Of a stretch of 64,000 nt of DNA, positions 35,243 to 44,696 are shown piece by piece; position 1 is the stretch's first letter; each line of letters opens with the position of its first letter. A model generated the notes under the pieces. That model had not been told where the DNA came from and did no database searches. It saw nothing but the letters and a program-made list of their open reading frames with translations. The stretch lies in contig CAJULF010000006.1 in the NCBI GenBank assembly GCA_910587135.1, positions 23,437-87,436 on the forward strand, written 5' to 3'. This stretch comes from an uncultured Oscillospiraceae bacterium. Its GTDB lineage: Bacteria; Bacillota; Clostridia; Oscillospirales; Ruminococcaceae. The position numbers and the translations under genes were made by a program.

Positions 35243-37618
35243 ATGATTATGTGCACAAGGTGCAAGAAGCGTCCCGCGGTTATGTTTATTTCCGCAATAA
35301 GCGGCACGGAGAGAAAGAACGAGGGTCTTTGCCTTACCTGCGCAAAGGAAATGGGACTTCCGCAGGCAAGCGAATATCTTTCGCAGATGGGGATTTCCGA
35401 GGAGGATTTTGAAAACGCCTGCGATTCGATGCTTAACGATAACGGCGGTATTGATGACGAGCTTTTGTCGAAGCTTGGGTTCGACAGCGCCGCTGCCGAA
35501 GCTGACGAGGACGGAAAGTCGGACGCGTCCGAATCAAAGGAGGGCGAATCTCTGTTTGAACGCGGCGGGGCGGGGACTGTGCCCGATTTTCTGAAAAATC
35601 TTTTCGGCAGCATGGAGGGCTCCAAGGATTCCCCCAAAAACGGCGACGATTCCGAGGATAATTCCGACCGCCGTTCCCGCAAGAAAAGCGAAAAGACTGA
35701 CAAAAAGCGCCGCTGCCTGGAAACATACTGCACAAATCTCACAAAGAGAGCGCAGGACGGTGAGATAGACCGCATTGTGGGCAGGGAGAAAGAAATATAC
35801 CGCGTGCTTCAGATACTCTCGCGCCGCACTAAGAACAATCCCTGCCTTATCGGAGAGCCGGGCGTGGGAAAGACCGCCATAGCGGAGGGAATCGCCCTTA
35901 AGCTGGCAAGCGGAGATGTTCCGTTCAGGCTTCAGGGAAAAGAGCTTTATCTGCTGGATCTCACCGCGCTCGTAGCCGGAACTCAGTTCAGAGGACAGTT
36001 TGAGAGCCGCGTGAAGTCGCTTATCGACGAGGTAAAGAACGCGGGCAATGTCATGCTGTTCGTTGACGAAGTGCATAATCTTGTCGGCACGGGTGGTGAT
36101 TCCGAGGGAACGATGAACGCGGCGAATATGTTCAAGCCCGCGCTGTCACGCGGGGAGCTTCAGGTTATCGGCGCGACAACCTTTGCGGAGTACAGAAAGC
36201 ACATTGAAAAGGACAGCGCACTGGAGCGGCGCTTCCAGCCCGTTACGGTAAACGAGCCTACCATTGACGAAACCATAGAGCTGCTCGACGGTATAAAGGA
36301 GTACTATGAGGATCACCATAAGGTAAAGGTATCCTCCGAGGTGTCGAGAATGTGCGCGGTGCTGTCCGAGAGATATATCAACGACAGATTTCTGCCTGAC
36401 AAGGCGATAGACCTGCTTGACGAGGCATGCGCCTGCGCCAGCCTGGAGAACACTGCCATTACCGAGTACGAGAGCCTTAAAAAATCCCTCGAAAAGCTGA
36501 AAAGGGAAGAGTCCGAGCTTTCTGAGGCGACCTCCATCGACTACGAGCGGCTTGCGCAGCTGAAAACTCAGATTGCCCAGACCGAAGAGAAGCTCACCGG
36601 GATCAAGGACAAGGCGGAGAACGTCTGCGTAACGCTTGAGGACCTGTCAAAGGTCATCGAGATGTGGACGGGTATTCCCGCAAGCAAGATACAGGAAACC
36701 GAATTCAAGCGCATAGGAAAACTGGAGGATAATCTCAAATCAAAGGTTATCGGTCAGGACGAGGCATGTGCGCTGGTGGCAAGGGCGATAAAGCGCACAC
36801 GCGTTCAGCTCACCGAGCGCCGCCGCCCCGCGTCCTTCATTTTTGTAGGACCTACCGGCGTGGGAAAGACGGAGCTTGTAAGGGTATTGGCAAAGGAGAT
36901 GTTTGATACCGTAGACCCGCTTATCAGACTGGATATGTCGGAGTATATGGAAAAGCACAGCGTGTCGAAGATAATCGGCTCGCCCCCCGGATATGTGGGA
37001 TACGACGAGGCGGGACAGCTTACCGAGCGTGTTCGCAGAAAGCCTTATTCCGTTATACTTTTTGACGAGATAGAAAAGGCTCACCCCGATGTTATGAATA
37101 TCCTGCTGCAAATTCTTGACGAGGGTAAGATAAACGACTCTCATGGGCGTTCCGTCAGCTTTGAAAACACAATTATCGCTATGACCTCCAATGCGGGTTC
37201 AAGCGTAGGCATAAACGGAATCGGCTTCAGCAAAACCGAGGGAGATATCACCAAAGAACGCGCCATGAAAGGACTTAAGGACTTTCTGCGCCCCGAGTTC
37301 CTTGGCAGGATAGACGAGATAGTGGTATTCTCTCCGCTTTCCGAGGAGTCCTACGGAAAAATTGCGGCTCTCATGCTGGAGGAGCTGCGCGGACCGCTTA
37401 AGGAGAAAAATCTTGAGCTTAATATTGCCGACGGAGTCTGCGCTGCCATTGCCAAAAAAGCCTACGGTGGAAAATTCGGCGGCAGGGATGTCCGCAAGGT
37501 TATACGTACCGATGTTGAGGACGCTCTTGCAAACGCCATCATCGACAATGCTGATGGAGGTGCTTCCGAGGTGAATATCACCGCGGAGAACGGCGAGATA
37601 AGGGTAACGCTGAAATGA
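35243..37618 (+). CDS. clpE: ClpE-like AAA+ unfoldase with N-terminal zinc finger
   Basis: The protein has 791 residues. An N-terminal four-cysteine zinc finger (C4, C7, C30, C33) replaces the usual Clp N domain and is followed by an acidic disordered linker. Two AAA+ modules carry GEPGVGKT (204-211) and GPTGVGKT (536-543), with a coiled coil at about 405-455. IGF at 660-662 is the tripeptide type that docks to ClpP, so it probably feeds ClpP with damaged proteins. ATG 35243 is preferred over GTG 35234 because AGGTG is spaced 6 nt from it. It overlaps the next gene by 4 nt. No CtsR gene or CtsR box was recognised. Confidence 0.85.
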   Translation: MIMCTRCKKRPAVMFISAISGTERKNEGLCLTCAKEMGLPQASEYLSQMGISEEDFENACDSMLNDNGGIDDELLSKLGFDSAAAEADEDGKSDASESKEGESLFERGGAGTVPDFLKNLFGSMEGSKDSPKNGDDSEDNSDRRSRKKSEKTDKKRRCLETYCTNLTKRAQDGEIDRIVGREKEIYRVLQILSRRTKNNPCLIGEPGVGKTAIAEGIALKLASGDVPFRLQGKELYLLDLTALVAGTQFRGQFESRVKSLIDEVKNAGNVMLFVDEVHNLVGTGGDSEGTMNAANMFKPALSRGELQVIGATTFAEYRKHIEKDSALERRFQPVTVNEPTIDETIELLDGIKEYYEDHHKVKVSSEVSRMCAVLSERYINDRFLPDKAIDLLDEACACASLENTAITEYESLKKSLEKLKREESELSEATSIDYERLAQLKTQIAQTEEKLTGIKDKAENVCVTLEDLSKVIEMWTGIPASKIQETEFKRIGKLEDNLKSKVIGQDEACALVARAIKRTRVQLTERRRPASFIFVGPTGVGKTELVRVLAKEMFDTVDPLIRLDMSEYMEKHSVSKIIGSPPGYVGYDEAGQLTERVRRKPYSVILFDEIEKAHPDVMNILLQILDEGKINDSHGRSVSFENTIIAMTSNAGSSVGINGIGFSKTEGDITKERAMKGLKDFLRPEFLGRIDEIVVFSPLSEESYGKIAALMLEELRGPLKEKNLELNIADGVCAAIAKKAYGGKFGGRDVRKVIRTDVEDALANAIIDNADGGASEVNITAENGEIRVTLK

Positions 37619-38322
37619 GCGTGATCCTTGTCACGGGCGGCACGGGGGCTATCGGAGCGGCTCTCTCGGAGGAGTTTGCGCGTACAGATGATGTGATATT
37701 CACGTATAACTCCAACAAGGAAAAGGCGCGGTCGCTTATGGGAAAACTTAAATGCCTTTGTGCGCCTATGGATATTGCCGATGTAAACTCCGTAAATGAT
37801 ACCGTGCGGAGTGTTCTTCGCGAATTCGGGCATATCGACATTTTGATCAACAATGCGGGGATATCGCTGATAAAGCCGTTCCTCGATACCTCTTACGAGG
37901 AATGGCGGCGGGTCATGGACATTGATCTGACGGGAGTTTTCAATGTGACAAGGGCGGTCGTGCCCTCTATGGTTTCGCGGAAAAGCGGCGCTGTCGTCAA
38001 CATATCCTCGGTGTGGGGAGTTCACGGAGCTTCCTGCGAGGTCGCTTATTCGGCAGCCAAAGCGGGCGTTATCGGATTTACAAAGGCGCTTGCCAAAGAG
38101 CTTGGTCCGTCCGGTATAACCGTGAACGCGGTTGCGCCGGGGGTAATAGACAGCCCCATGAACAGCGCTCATCTTACCCCCGAGGAGATGTCGGGGCTTG
38201 CGGAAGATACTCCGCTTGGCAGACTCGGACAGGCTTATGAGGTGGCAAGGGCGGTCAGGGCGCTTGCCGAAAACCGCTTTATTACAGGTCAGGTGCTTGG
38301 TGTGGACGGCGGATTTTATTGA
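37615..38322 (+). CDS. SDR-family oxidoreductase, FabG-like
   Basis: The 235-residue Rossmann protein has TGGTGAIG (7-14), NNAG (79-82) and the catalytic YSAAK (Y145, K149) with a serine near 131-132. It resembles 3-oxoacyl-ACP reductase. It overlaps the ClpE-like gene by 4 nt, which is not the usual place for fabG in a fatty acid cluster, so it may be a reductase of another substrate. NADPH use is probable from the family but not proven. Confidence 0.8.
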   Translation: MSVILVTGGTGAIGAALSEEFARTDDVIFTYNSNKEKARSLMGKLKCLCAPMDIADVNSVNDTVRSVLREFGHIDILINNAGISLIKPFLDTSYEEWRRVMDIDLTGVFNVTRAVVPSMVSRKSGAVVNISSVWGVHGASCEVAYSAAKAGVIGFTKALAKELGPSGITVNAVAPGVIDSPMNSAHLTPEEMSGLAEDTPLGRLGQAYEVARAVRALAENRFITGQVLGVDGGFY

Positions 38323-38338
38323 CGATATGGGAGCAATT

Positions 38339-39016
38339 ATGACAAAAGCCGTTATTTTTGATTTTGATTATACCTTGGGGGATTCCACGGCGGGGATAGC
38401 CCGCAGCATAAATTACGCGCTTGAAAAGCTTGGACACAAGCCGCGCGGGATACCCGAGATACGAAAGACGGTCGGGCTGTCCCTTAAGGACACCTTTACG
38501 GCGCTTACCTCCGAAACCGAAAGTGCGGAGAAATTCGCCGCCCTGTTCCGCGAAAAGGCGGACGAGGTGATGACCGCCAGTACCGTGCTGTATCCCGATA
38601 CCGTAACGGTGCTTAAGTCACTGCGCGAAAAGGATTTTAAAATCGGTATAGTTACCACTAAATACCGCTATCGGATAGAGCAGATATTGGCGAAATTCGA
38701 TGCGGAGGCGCTTATTGATGTTATCGTTGGCGCTGAGGATGTAAAAGCGGAGAAACCCGCACCCGAGGGTCTGCTTGCGGCGATATCGCATCTTGGCGCG
38801 GACAGTGTTCTGTATGTTGGGGATAGCCTTGTAGATGCGAAAACCGCTGAAAATGCCGGAACGGATTTTGCGGCGGTGCTGACGGGAGCGACTCCCGCAG
38901 CGGATTTTGAAGTGCGCGAATGCGTTTGTATCGCGGAAAACCTTACGGTGTTGGCGGATTACGTTCTTGAAAAGGATATGAGTCGGGTGAGAACAAATCC
39001 TGAAAAATCATTGTGA
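38339..39016 (+). CDS. HAD family phosphatase (phosphoglycolate phosphatase / PpaX-like)
   Basis: Motif I FDFDYTLGD gives nucleophile D8 and D10. VTTKYRY is motif II-like, K in AEKPAPEG is motif III and VGDSLVDAKTA is motif IV. The helical cap between motifs I and II places it in the Gph/PpaX group of small-molecule phosphatases. GGGAG at 38329 sets the start at 38339. It ends before a new promoter. The exact substrate is unknown. Confidence 0.82.
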   Translation: MTKAVIFDFDYTLGDSTAGIARSINYALEKLGHKPRGIPEIRKTVGLSLKDTFTALTSETESAEKFAALFREKADEVMTASTVLYPDTVTVLKSLREKDFKIGIVTTKYRYRIEQILAKFDAEALIDVIVGAEDVKAEKPAPEGLLAAISHLGADSVLYVGDSLVDAKTAENAGTDFAAVLTGATPAADFEVRECVCIAENLTVLADYVLEKDMSRVRTNPEKSL

Positions 39017-39078
39017 TTTTTGTACAAAATGCTGTGAAAACCATGTAAAAGTTTGTCATAAAATAATCAGATAATTGG

Positions 39079-39107
39079 TTGAAATTCGAGCCAAAATATA
39101 GTATAAT
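39079..39107 (+). promoter_or_regulatory. Promoter of the oadG-oadB-SIMPL operon
   Basis: TTGAAA at 39079-39084 and TATAAT at 39102-39107 are separated by 17 bp, about 62 bp before the oadG start. Confidence 0.8.
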
Positions 39108-39168
39108 AATTATGATTTTGATTAACCTGCGGCTGAATGCAGCCAAAGGGAACAAGGAGACATTAGAT

Positions 39169-39669
39169 ATGAATTTTGCGCTTTCTTTACTGTCGGAAGC
39201 CGCTGAACAAGGCGTTATAGACAGACTTCAGGCGTTCACGGATTCCGAAGGTCAGTCCATAGCGTCCCAGCAGATGGCAGATCCCGATTATTGGGGTTCT
39301 GTGGGCATAATCGCTCTGGCGGGAATACTGGTGGTGTTCCTGATACTGGCAATTCTGATTTTCTTCTTCTGGCTGATGGGAACGATTTTCAAGGCGGTGG
39401 ATAACAAAAAGAAGTCCAAGGCTGCCGAGAAAGCGGCGTCTGCCGCTCCGACACCCGCAGCGCCCGTTATCGAGGCAGCTGAGGATATCGCGGATAACGG
39501 CGAAACCGATCAGGACGAAGAGATAATGGCTGTTATCGCGGCGGCTGTTGCGGCATACTCCGAGCAGGACGGCAAGGAGTACAGGATACTGGACGTGCAG
39601 CGCAGCGGCGCAAGAACACGCTCGGCGTGGGGGCTTGCGGGAATAAGCGATAATACGCGCCCGTTCTGA
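39169..39669 (+). CDS. oadG: OadG family sodium pump decarboxylase, gamma subunit
   Basis: The 166-residue protein has one membrane helix (about residues 45-72), a KKKSK stop-transfer stretch, an Ala/Pro-rich linker and a C-terminal segment IMAVIAAAVAAYSEQDG that is characteristic of gamma subunits holding the complex together. AAGGAG sets the start at 39169. It lies 25 bp before oadB. The carboxyltransferase and biotin carrier subunits are not in this window. Confidence 0.85.
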   Translation: MNFALSLLSEAAEQGVIDRLQAFTDSEGQSIASQQMADPDYWGSVGIIALAGILVVFLILAILIFFFWLMGTIFKAVDNKKKSKAAEKAASAAPTPAAPVIEAAEDIADNGETDQDEEIMAVIAAAVAAYSEQDGKEYRILDVQRSGARTRSAWGLAGISDNTRPF

Positions 39670-39694
39670 AAACTGACAGAAAGGAAGAACAATA

Positions 39695-40954
39695 ATGGAA
39701 ATATTTAGCGATACCATTGGCGGGCTGATAAGCACCTCGGGTTTTATGGGTCTGGATATAAGAAACATTATAATGATTCTGCTGTCCTTTGTGCTGTTTT
39801 TTCTCGCCATTGTAAAGAAATACGAGCCTTTGCTCATGCTGCCGATAGCTTTCGGTATGCTTCTTACAAACCTGCCCTTTACGGAGCTTTATCACGCGGA
39901 GCTGTGGAATCCCGCGACCAATCCTTATTTTGCTCCGGAGTATATTGAGCAGGGCGCAAACGTGCTTGTGAGCTTCACAAAAGAAACTTCTCTCGACTAT
40001 GGTCGGGTGCTTCACGACGGCGGTCTGCTGGATCTGTTGTATCTCGGAGTCAAGCTCCAGATATTCCCGCCGCTTATTTTCCTGGGAATAGGAACAATGA
40101 CGGATTTCGGTCCGCTTATAGCCAACCCGAAGAGCTTTCTGCTCGGCGCGGCGGCACAGGGCGGTATCTTCTTCACTTTTTTGGGAGCATGCGTTCTGAA
40201 TTTCCTCGGTGCGGATTTCTCGCTCAAGGAAGCGGCTTCCATAGCTATCATAGGCGGAGCGGACGGTCCTACGGCGATATTCCTTACTTCAAAGCTGGCT
40301 CCTCAGCTTCTCGGTTCTATCGCGGTTGCCGCATATTCATATATGGCGCTTGTGCCGGTTATCCAGCCGCCCATTATGAAACTGCTCACCACCGAAAAGG
40401 AGCGTTCTGTAAAGATGGGACAGCTCCGCGAGGTTTCCAAGATAGAAAAGGTTGTGTTCCCGATTGCGGTTACGGTCATCGTTTCGCTGATTGTTCCCTC
40501 TGCGGCGGCTCTCGTCGGAATGCTTATGCTGGGCAACCTGCTTAAGGAGAGCGGCGTATGCGACAGACTTGTAAAGACAGCTCAGAACGAGCTTATGAAT
40601 ATCGTTACAATTTTTCTCGGTGTTACCGTCGGAGCTACCGCGGTTGCGGATAACTTCCTTAGCTGGAAAACGCTCTTCATTATCGCGCTGGGACTTATTG
40701 CGTTCTGCATCGGTACGGCATGCGGAGTACTGCTCGGCAAGCTGATGTATATCATATCCGGCAAGAAGATCAATCCTCTTATCGGTTCGGCGGGAGTTTC
40801 TGCCGTTCCGATGGCGGCGCGTGTTTCTCAGAAGGTAGGACAGGAAACCAATCCATCCAACTTCCTGCTTATGCACGCTATGGGTCCGAACGTTGCGGGC
40901 GTTATAGGCTCTGCTGTCGCTGCCGGCGTTCTGCTGTCCGTTCTGGGAGGTTAA
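39695..40954 (+). CDS. oadB: Sodium-translocating decarboxylase beta subunit
   Basis: The 419-residue polytopic protein contains IGGADGPTAIF, the conserved sodium-site loop of OadB/GcdB/MmdB, and conserved C-terminal helices ending SNFLLMHAMGPNVAGVIGSA. It couples decarboxylation of a carboxybiotin to sodium export. GAAAGGAAG precedes the ATG. The substrate class (oxaloacetate, methylmalonyl-CoA, glutaconyl-CoA) depends on the absent alpha subunit. Confidence 0.92.
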   Translation: MEIFSDTIGGLISTSGFMGLDIRNIIMILLSFVLFFLAIVKKYEPLLMLPIAFGMLLTNLPFTELYHAELWNPATNPYFAPEYIEQGANVLVSFTKETSLDYGRVLHDGGLLDLLYLGVKLQIFPPLIFLGIGTMTDFGPLIANPKSFLLGAAAQGGIFFTFLGACVLNFLGADFSLKEAASIAIIGGADGPTAIFLTSKLAPQLLGSIAVAAYSYMALVPVIQPPIMKLLTTEKERSVKMGQLREVSKIEKVVFPIAVTVIVSLIVPSAAALVGMLMLGNLLKESGVCDRLVKTAQNELMNIVTIFLGVTVGATAVADNFLSWKTLFIIALGLIAFCIGTACGVLLGKLMYIISGKKINPLIGSAGVSAVPMAARVSQKVGQETNPSNFLLMHAMGPNVAGVIGSAVAAGVLLSVLGG

Positions 40955-40957
40955 GCA

Positions 40958-41602
40958 ATGCAGAGAACGGTTACCGTTAAGGGCGTAGGTGCAGTTTCCC
41001 TGAAGCCCGATTATATTGAGATAACCTTGAATATTCTCTCAAAAAGCAGCGAGTACAGTGAGGCTGTCAGCGCTGCGAATGCCGCTATAGGCAGACTTAA
41101 AAGCGCGGTGACCTCCGTCGGCTTTGCCGATGACGATTTGAAAACTCTCAATTTTAATGTTAAAACCAATTACGAGAACGAAGCGGACGATATGGGAAGA
41201 TATCGGAGAGTTTTCCGAGGCTATATGTGCGGTTATCGCCTGAAACTTAGTTTTGATATGAACGTAGAGCTGCTGTCGCGGACGATTGATGCGATCGCCG
41301 CGAGCGGTGCGGACGCTGAGCTTTCCATAAGCTTTACCGTTAAAAATCCCGAAAGGGTGAGCGAAGAGCTGCTGCGTTCCGCGGCGCAAAACGCGCGGGA
41401 AAAGGCTGAAACGCTTTGCGAGGCTTCGGGAGTAAAGATGGGTGAATTGCTGTCCATTGATTATAACTGGAGCGACATAAACGTATTTTCCGCAAGCAGC
41501 TATGCCGCAGCGGGAGAAGCCGTGAGGGGCATTACCCCCGAGTTTGAGCCGGAGGATATCAAGGCTCAGGACACTGCGGCGTTTGTATGGGCAATTGTCT
41601 GA
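40958..41602 (+). CDS. SIMPL domain protein (DUF541)
   Basis: The 214-residue protein starts 3 bp after the oadB stop, with GGGAGG inside the end of oadB. It shows the SIMPL pattern: GVGAVSLKPDYIEITLN, a central FRGYMCGYRL, and NAREKAETLCEASGVKMGEL. There is no clear signal peptide, although many relatives are exported. It shares the oadG-oadB promoter. Function is unknown. Confidence 0.82.
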   Translation: MQRTVTVKGVGAVSLKPDYIEITLNILSKSSEYSEAVSAANAAIGRLKSAVTSVGFADDDLKTLNFNVKTNYENEADDMGRYRRVFRGYMCGYRLKLSFDMNVELLSRTIDAIAASGADAELSISFTVKNPERVSEELLRSAAQNAREKAETLCEASGVKMGELLSIDYNWSDINVFSASSYAAAGEAVRGITPEFEPEDIKAQDTAAFVWAIV

Positions 41603-41737
41603 GTGCTCATGTACGGTAAAGAAGCAAGCAACCGAAAACAAGAGAAAAAACGTCGGCACTACACTATTCCGAACCAAAGAAGCTAAAAACCAAAAGACAA
41701 GCATTATGGAAATGTGCAGAACAGGCTATGGAATCAT

Positions 41738-41808
41738 GGGTAACTCTGTTTGCAAGACACGGAAAAGCTAAATAGCAGCTTTCCCGTGTTCTGCAAACAG
41801 AGTTACCC
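41738..41808. repeat. 71-nt near-perfect long hairpin
   Basis: GGGTAACTCTGTTTGCA and following bases pair with TGCAAACAGAGTTACCC across a stem of about 32 bp with few mismatches and a 7-nt loop. It lies in an AT-rich gene-poor stretch (41603-42019). It is too long for a simple terminator and has no T-run. The rest of this stretch holds no convincing gene; a possible TATAAT at 41936-41941 may serve the next gene. Confidence 0.75.
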
Positions 41809-42019
41809 ACTATTACATGTGATAGCCGGTTATACACATTCTCATAATGATGATTACGGAATCCCTCTCATATTTCTATCCAATTATGTTTTATCAAGTG
41901 GAAATAAATCTATTTCATTTTTAGAAATGAAGTGTTATAATAAAGTCAACGATAAATCGGAATTTGTATTGAACATTTTCCATAAATTTTGTGTTTTACA
42001 TTATCGGGAGGTTTATTGT

Positions 42020-42322
42020 ATGTTTGAAGAAATATCATTCCCTGAGCATGAATATGAGTCAATTCAAAATTATTTAAATAAACTGGGGCATTGCTATACC
42101 ACGAGGGTATATAAAGAAATCGGGAAATATAAAGTCGGGAAATTATATACTGCCCCATGGGGTGATGTATTGAAAATAGACGAAGTAAAAATATACTGGA
42201 AAGTATCAGATCGCCCTTTCTATGACGAAATGAATGATGACGAAAAGATAGAAATCCGTAAATATTCTGAAGATATGGGATTGCCATATGAATTTATAAA
42301 ATTTTCTAAAAGTACAGTATGA
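42020..42322 (+). CDS. Small protein, possibly ASCH-like
   Basis: GGGAGG at 42006-42011 precedes the ATG at 42020; reading from an upstream in-frame ATG at 41750 would cross the long hairpin and is unlikely. The 100-residue product has CYTTRVYKEIGKYKVGKLY and PWGDVLKIDEVKIY, reminiscent of small ASCH-type RNA-binding domains. The assignment is tentative. The gene is AT-rich compared with its neighbours, which suggests acquisition by transfer. Confidence 0.5.
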   Translation: MFEEISFPEHEYESIQNYLNKLGHCYTTRVYKEIGKYKVGKLYTAPWGDVLKIDEVKIYWKVSDRPFYDEMNDDEKIEIRKYSEDMGLPYEFIKFSKSTV

Positions 42323-42721
42323 TTATATTTCAACAGCGACAAATTCCGGTTTGCAGAATTGAGTCACTTGAAAATTAAATAACTGCCACCCCATCACATC
42401 GGCACATGAAAGCAGTAAGTCTGAAAAAGATTTGCTGCTTTTATGAAGCTCCTAACCATGCATACCGAGGACAGGAGCAATCGCCGGAATGCTACCAAAA
42501 AGAAAGAGCCGGAAGCGGCAGAAAAACGGATTGCGAAACCCTCCGCTATTTTCAAGTATCGGCAAGGTAGAGTTGCCCGACACCTAAAGCCCGACCTGTC
42601 CGACAGTCAGCCGGATAGGGAACGGCAAAATTTTTTACATTTCTTTTACTTCTTTTATCTCACAAGAGCAAAATAAAAAGGCTTATCATACCGATAGGTC
42701 TTTAAATTCAGGGAGGAGAAA
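42323..42721 (+). other. Gene-poor stretch
   Basis: No supported gene is seen. A 77-codon frame at 42443-42676 lacks a ribosome binding site and reads as low-complexity basic sequence. A C/T-rich stretch (TTTACATTTCTTTTACTTC) lies near 42636. The end carries the GGGAGGAG site of the next gene. Confidence 0.5.
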
Positions 42722-43279
42722 ATGCATTTTCTGTGTGCCTGCGGCTATTGTTTTCATGATAATTCCGATGCGCTTTCCTTTAAGGGATATATACTTGCTG
42801 ACCAAGATGAGGACGAGATGTGGAATATTCTCGGGCGCGCGGAGAAGCCGCATGATGATACAATTGACATAGCGTCCGATGTGATGAATTTGCTTCACCG
42901 TGCAATGTACCAGTGCCCCGAGTGTGGAAGAATGTATATTGAGGATGCCGCGGCTAAATATGAGCTGGTGAGATTTACTCCCTGTGAGCATGGTGAGCCG
43001 ATTCCTGATGTAAACAGGAAAATGCTCCTGTCGGCTCACGGGGATAAGTGGCGTGGCTACCTTTATGCACAATGGGACGATCCCAAGACCGATTACTGCG
43101 AGCATAAAGGAATAATCTTCCCCATTTGCAACCTGCAATTCGACGACCTGTCTTTTGACGATTTCAGCGCGTTTGAGAAAAGATATTTCGATATATTCCG
43201 CGCAATGACCGAAAAAAATATCTTACACCGCGCCCGCATGACCGTCAATAGAGAAACGAGGCACTCATGGGAGGAATAA
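42722..43279 (+). CDS. Hypothetical zinc-ribbon protein
   Basis: The 185-residue protein carries two cysteine pairs, CACGYCFHD at the N-terminus and CPECGRMYIED near residue 65, which could form a zinc ribbon. A further C..H..C set lies at about 90-130. AGGAGAAA precedes the ATG. Its stop shares one base with the next start. I do not recognise the family. Its position among orphan immunity-type genes suggests an accessory locus. Confidence 0.65.
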   Translation: MHFLCACGYCFHDNSDALSFKGYILADQDEDEMWNILGRAEKPHDDTIDIASDVMNLLHRAMYQCPECGRMYIEDAAAKYELVRFTPCEHGEPIPDVNRKMLLSAHGDKWRGYLYAQWDDPKTDYCEHKGIIFPICNLQFDDLSFDDFSAFEKRYFDIFRAMTEKNILHRARMTVNRETRHSWEE

Positions 43280-43854
43280 TGAATAAAAGCATAATTATTG
43301 TGCAGGGCTATCTTGCCGCTGGAAAATCGACCTTTGCCCTGACGCTTGCAAGGGAGCTTGGCATTCCTTATTTTGTAAAGGACACATTCAAAACCGCCAT
43401 TTGTCAAAGTATTACAATAGACAGCCGCGAGGTCAGCAGCTGCTTCTCCGCTGTAACTTTCGACGCAATGATGTATGCGGCTGAAAGACTTATGGAAGCG
43501 GGTATTCCATTTATAATCGAGGGTAACTTTCTGCCTGCGGGTATCAAGAAAACGGATGAAGCGGGAGTTATACGGTCGCTTATTGAGAGATATGGCTGCC
43601 GTTCCCTTACATTTAAATTTGCGGGAGATATTAAGGTGCTATATGAGCGTTTTGTAGCGCGTGAAGGTTCTCCCGAGCGCGGAAAGGCAAATACGATGTT
43701 CACAACGCCGACTATTGCCGAATTTGAAACGTTTTGCCGCAATATGGACGGATTTGACATAGGCGGAGAAATTGTTGAAATTGATACCACCGATTTTGAA
43801 AAGGTGGATTTCAAGAAATATATAAAGGCGGCACAGACGTTTATTAAACAATAA
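43279..43854 (+). CDS. P-loop nucleotide kinase-like ATPase
   Basis: The 191-residue protein has Walker A GYLAAGKST at residues 9-17 and a kinase-like layout with REG..RGK as a possible lid. It resembles small AAA/zeta-toxin-like or nucleotide kinases of unknown substrate. The ATG at 43279 overlaps the previous TAA by one base, and GGAGG is spaced 4 nt. It forms a pair with the zinc-ribbon gene. Confidence 0.7.
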   Translation: MNKSIIIVQGYLAAGKSTFALTLARELGIPYFVKDTFKTAICQSITIDSREVSSCFSAVTFDAMMYAAERLMEAGIPFIIEGNFLPAGIKKTDEAGVIRSLIERYGCRSLTFKFAGDIKVLYERFVAREGSPERGKANTMFTTPTIAEFETFCRNMDGFDIGGEIVEIDTTDFEKVDFKKYIKAAQTFIKQ

Positions 43855-43906
43855 TTTACCCTTCGTTATGTTGAATCCTACCACAGGCAATTTTACTGAT
43901 TGCGGG

Positions 43907-43935
43907 TTGACCCCCAAAGTTAGCCATAATATAAT
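43907..43935 (+). promoter_or_regulatory. Promoter of the Imm22-like pseudogene
   Basis: TTGACC at 43907-43912 and TATAAT at 43930-43935 are separated by 17 bp, 36 bp before the ATG. Confidence 0.7.
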
Positions 43936-43971
43936 AAAGCGGTAATTCCCGATTTTAAGGAGGAAAGTGAA

Positions 43972-44394
43972 ATGAGAGAAGTTGAACAATTAAATGTTTG
44001 TTACAGTAACGATAATGAAAAACGCTGTTCTGTTTTTGTCGGTATCTGTCAGTCGCAGGAATTGTTTGAATAATATTGGGTGAAAGATTATGAACTTCTG
44101 AACGATGACTGTATTGGTTTTGAAATGGGTATTGATTTTGGCATCAACACCTATGATGAAGATTTTGCGGTCATGGTACTTCAGAAGAAATTGACCAATC
44201 AAATCGACGAGCTTGTTAAAGATGCGGAGATTTTTGATATTGAAGCGCTGAAAAGAATGTATCCTAACGGATTGAACAGACCTTACAACGCGATTATTAT
44301 TTTGGATAGGGTGATATATGACGGAGCAGTCAAGGAAGTGAATAATGACACTTTCGGTTATTTCAAATTTTTGGGCGTGTTTGACAGCTATTGA
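43972..44394 (+). pseudogene. Imm22-like immunity protein broken by an in-frame TAA
   Basis: AAGGAGG at 43958-43964 and an ATG at 43972 open a frame that reads 33 codons to TAA at 44071-44073. The same frame then continues without a break for 107 codons. The joined product reads VFVGICQSQELFE-stop-YWVKDYELLND and later MGIDFGINTYDEDF, the pattern of Imm22-type immunity proteins. One substitution (GAA to TAA) explains the break. Re-initiation downstream is possible but would lose the conserved N-terminus. Confidence 0.75.
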
Positions 44395-44571
44395 CCGTTT
44401 CAGATGTTGGTGACTGTTCCGGATTATTGGGTATTTCAGCGAGGAATTTTGTAAAATGGGCTTTCATCAACACAAAGGGTAAAAGGGATCAATAATTTAT
44501 TATAGCTGCTTTACATCGGAATACACAGACAGATTATGTTTGTGCAAAGTGATGAAAACTTGCAGCTGCTA

Positions 44572-44600
44572 TTGACAAATCCGATATTATATGGTATAAT
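44572..44600 (+). promoter_or_regulatory. Promoter of the MATE exporter gene
   Basis: TTGACA at 44572-44577 and TATAAT at 44595-44600 are separated by 17 bp. The transcript starts near 44607 and has a leader of about 137 nt. The remainder of 44395-44571 shows nothing. Confidence 0.85.
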
Positions 44601-44616
44601 CATAAAAATTCAATAT

Positions 44617-44696
44617 TTGTCATCGGAGAACTGACTGCCGCAGCAGTCACGGTTGATAAGATGTCGAGTGCGCTCGGAAACGGGCGCACTATTTTT
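44617..44696 (+). promoter_or_regulatory. Candidate guanidine-IV (mepA motif) riboswitch with terminator
   Basis: A compact hairpin runs from ATC at 44622 to GAT at 44656, with a GGAGAAC internal loop and the GACTGC-CGCA-GCAGTC tip. It is followed by a terminator whose stem is AGTGCGCTC and GGGCGCACT, with loop GGAAAC, then ATTTTT. A two-hairpin layout in which the second hairpin is a terminator, placed before a MATE gene in Clostridia, is what I recall for the guanidine-IV class. The class assignment is from memory and unverified; the terminator itself is clear. Confidence 0.55.

Noticed and set aside
41750..42019. N-terminal extension of the small gene at 42020
   Set aside because: The extension starts inside the 71-nt hairpin, has no ribosome binding site and is AT-rich without protein-like pattern, whereas GGGAGG precedes the ATG at 42020.
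42443..42676. 77-codon frame in the gene-poor stretch
   Set aside because: No ribosome binding site, basic low-complexity product and no family resemblance.
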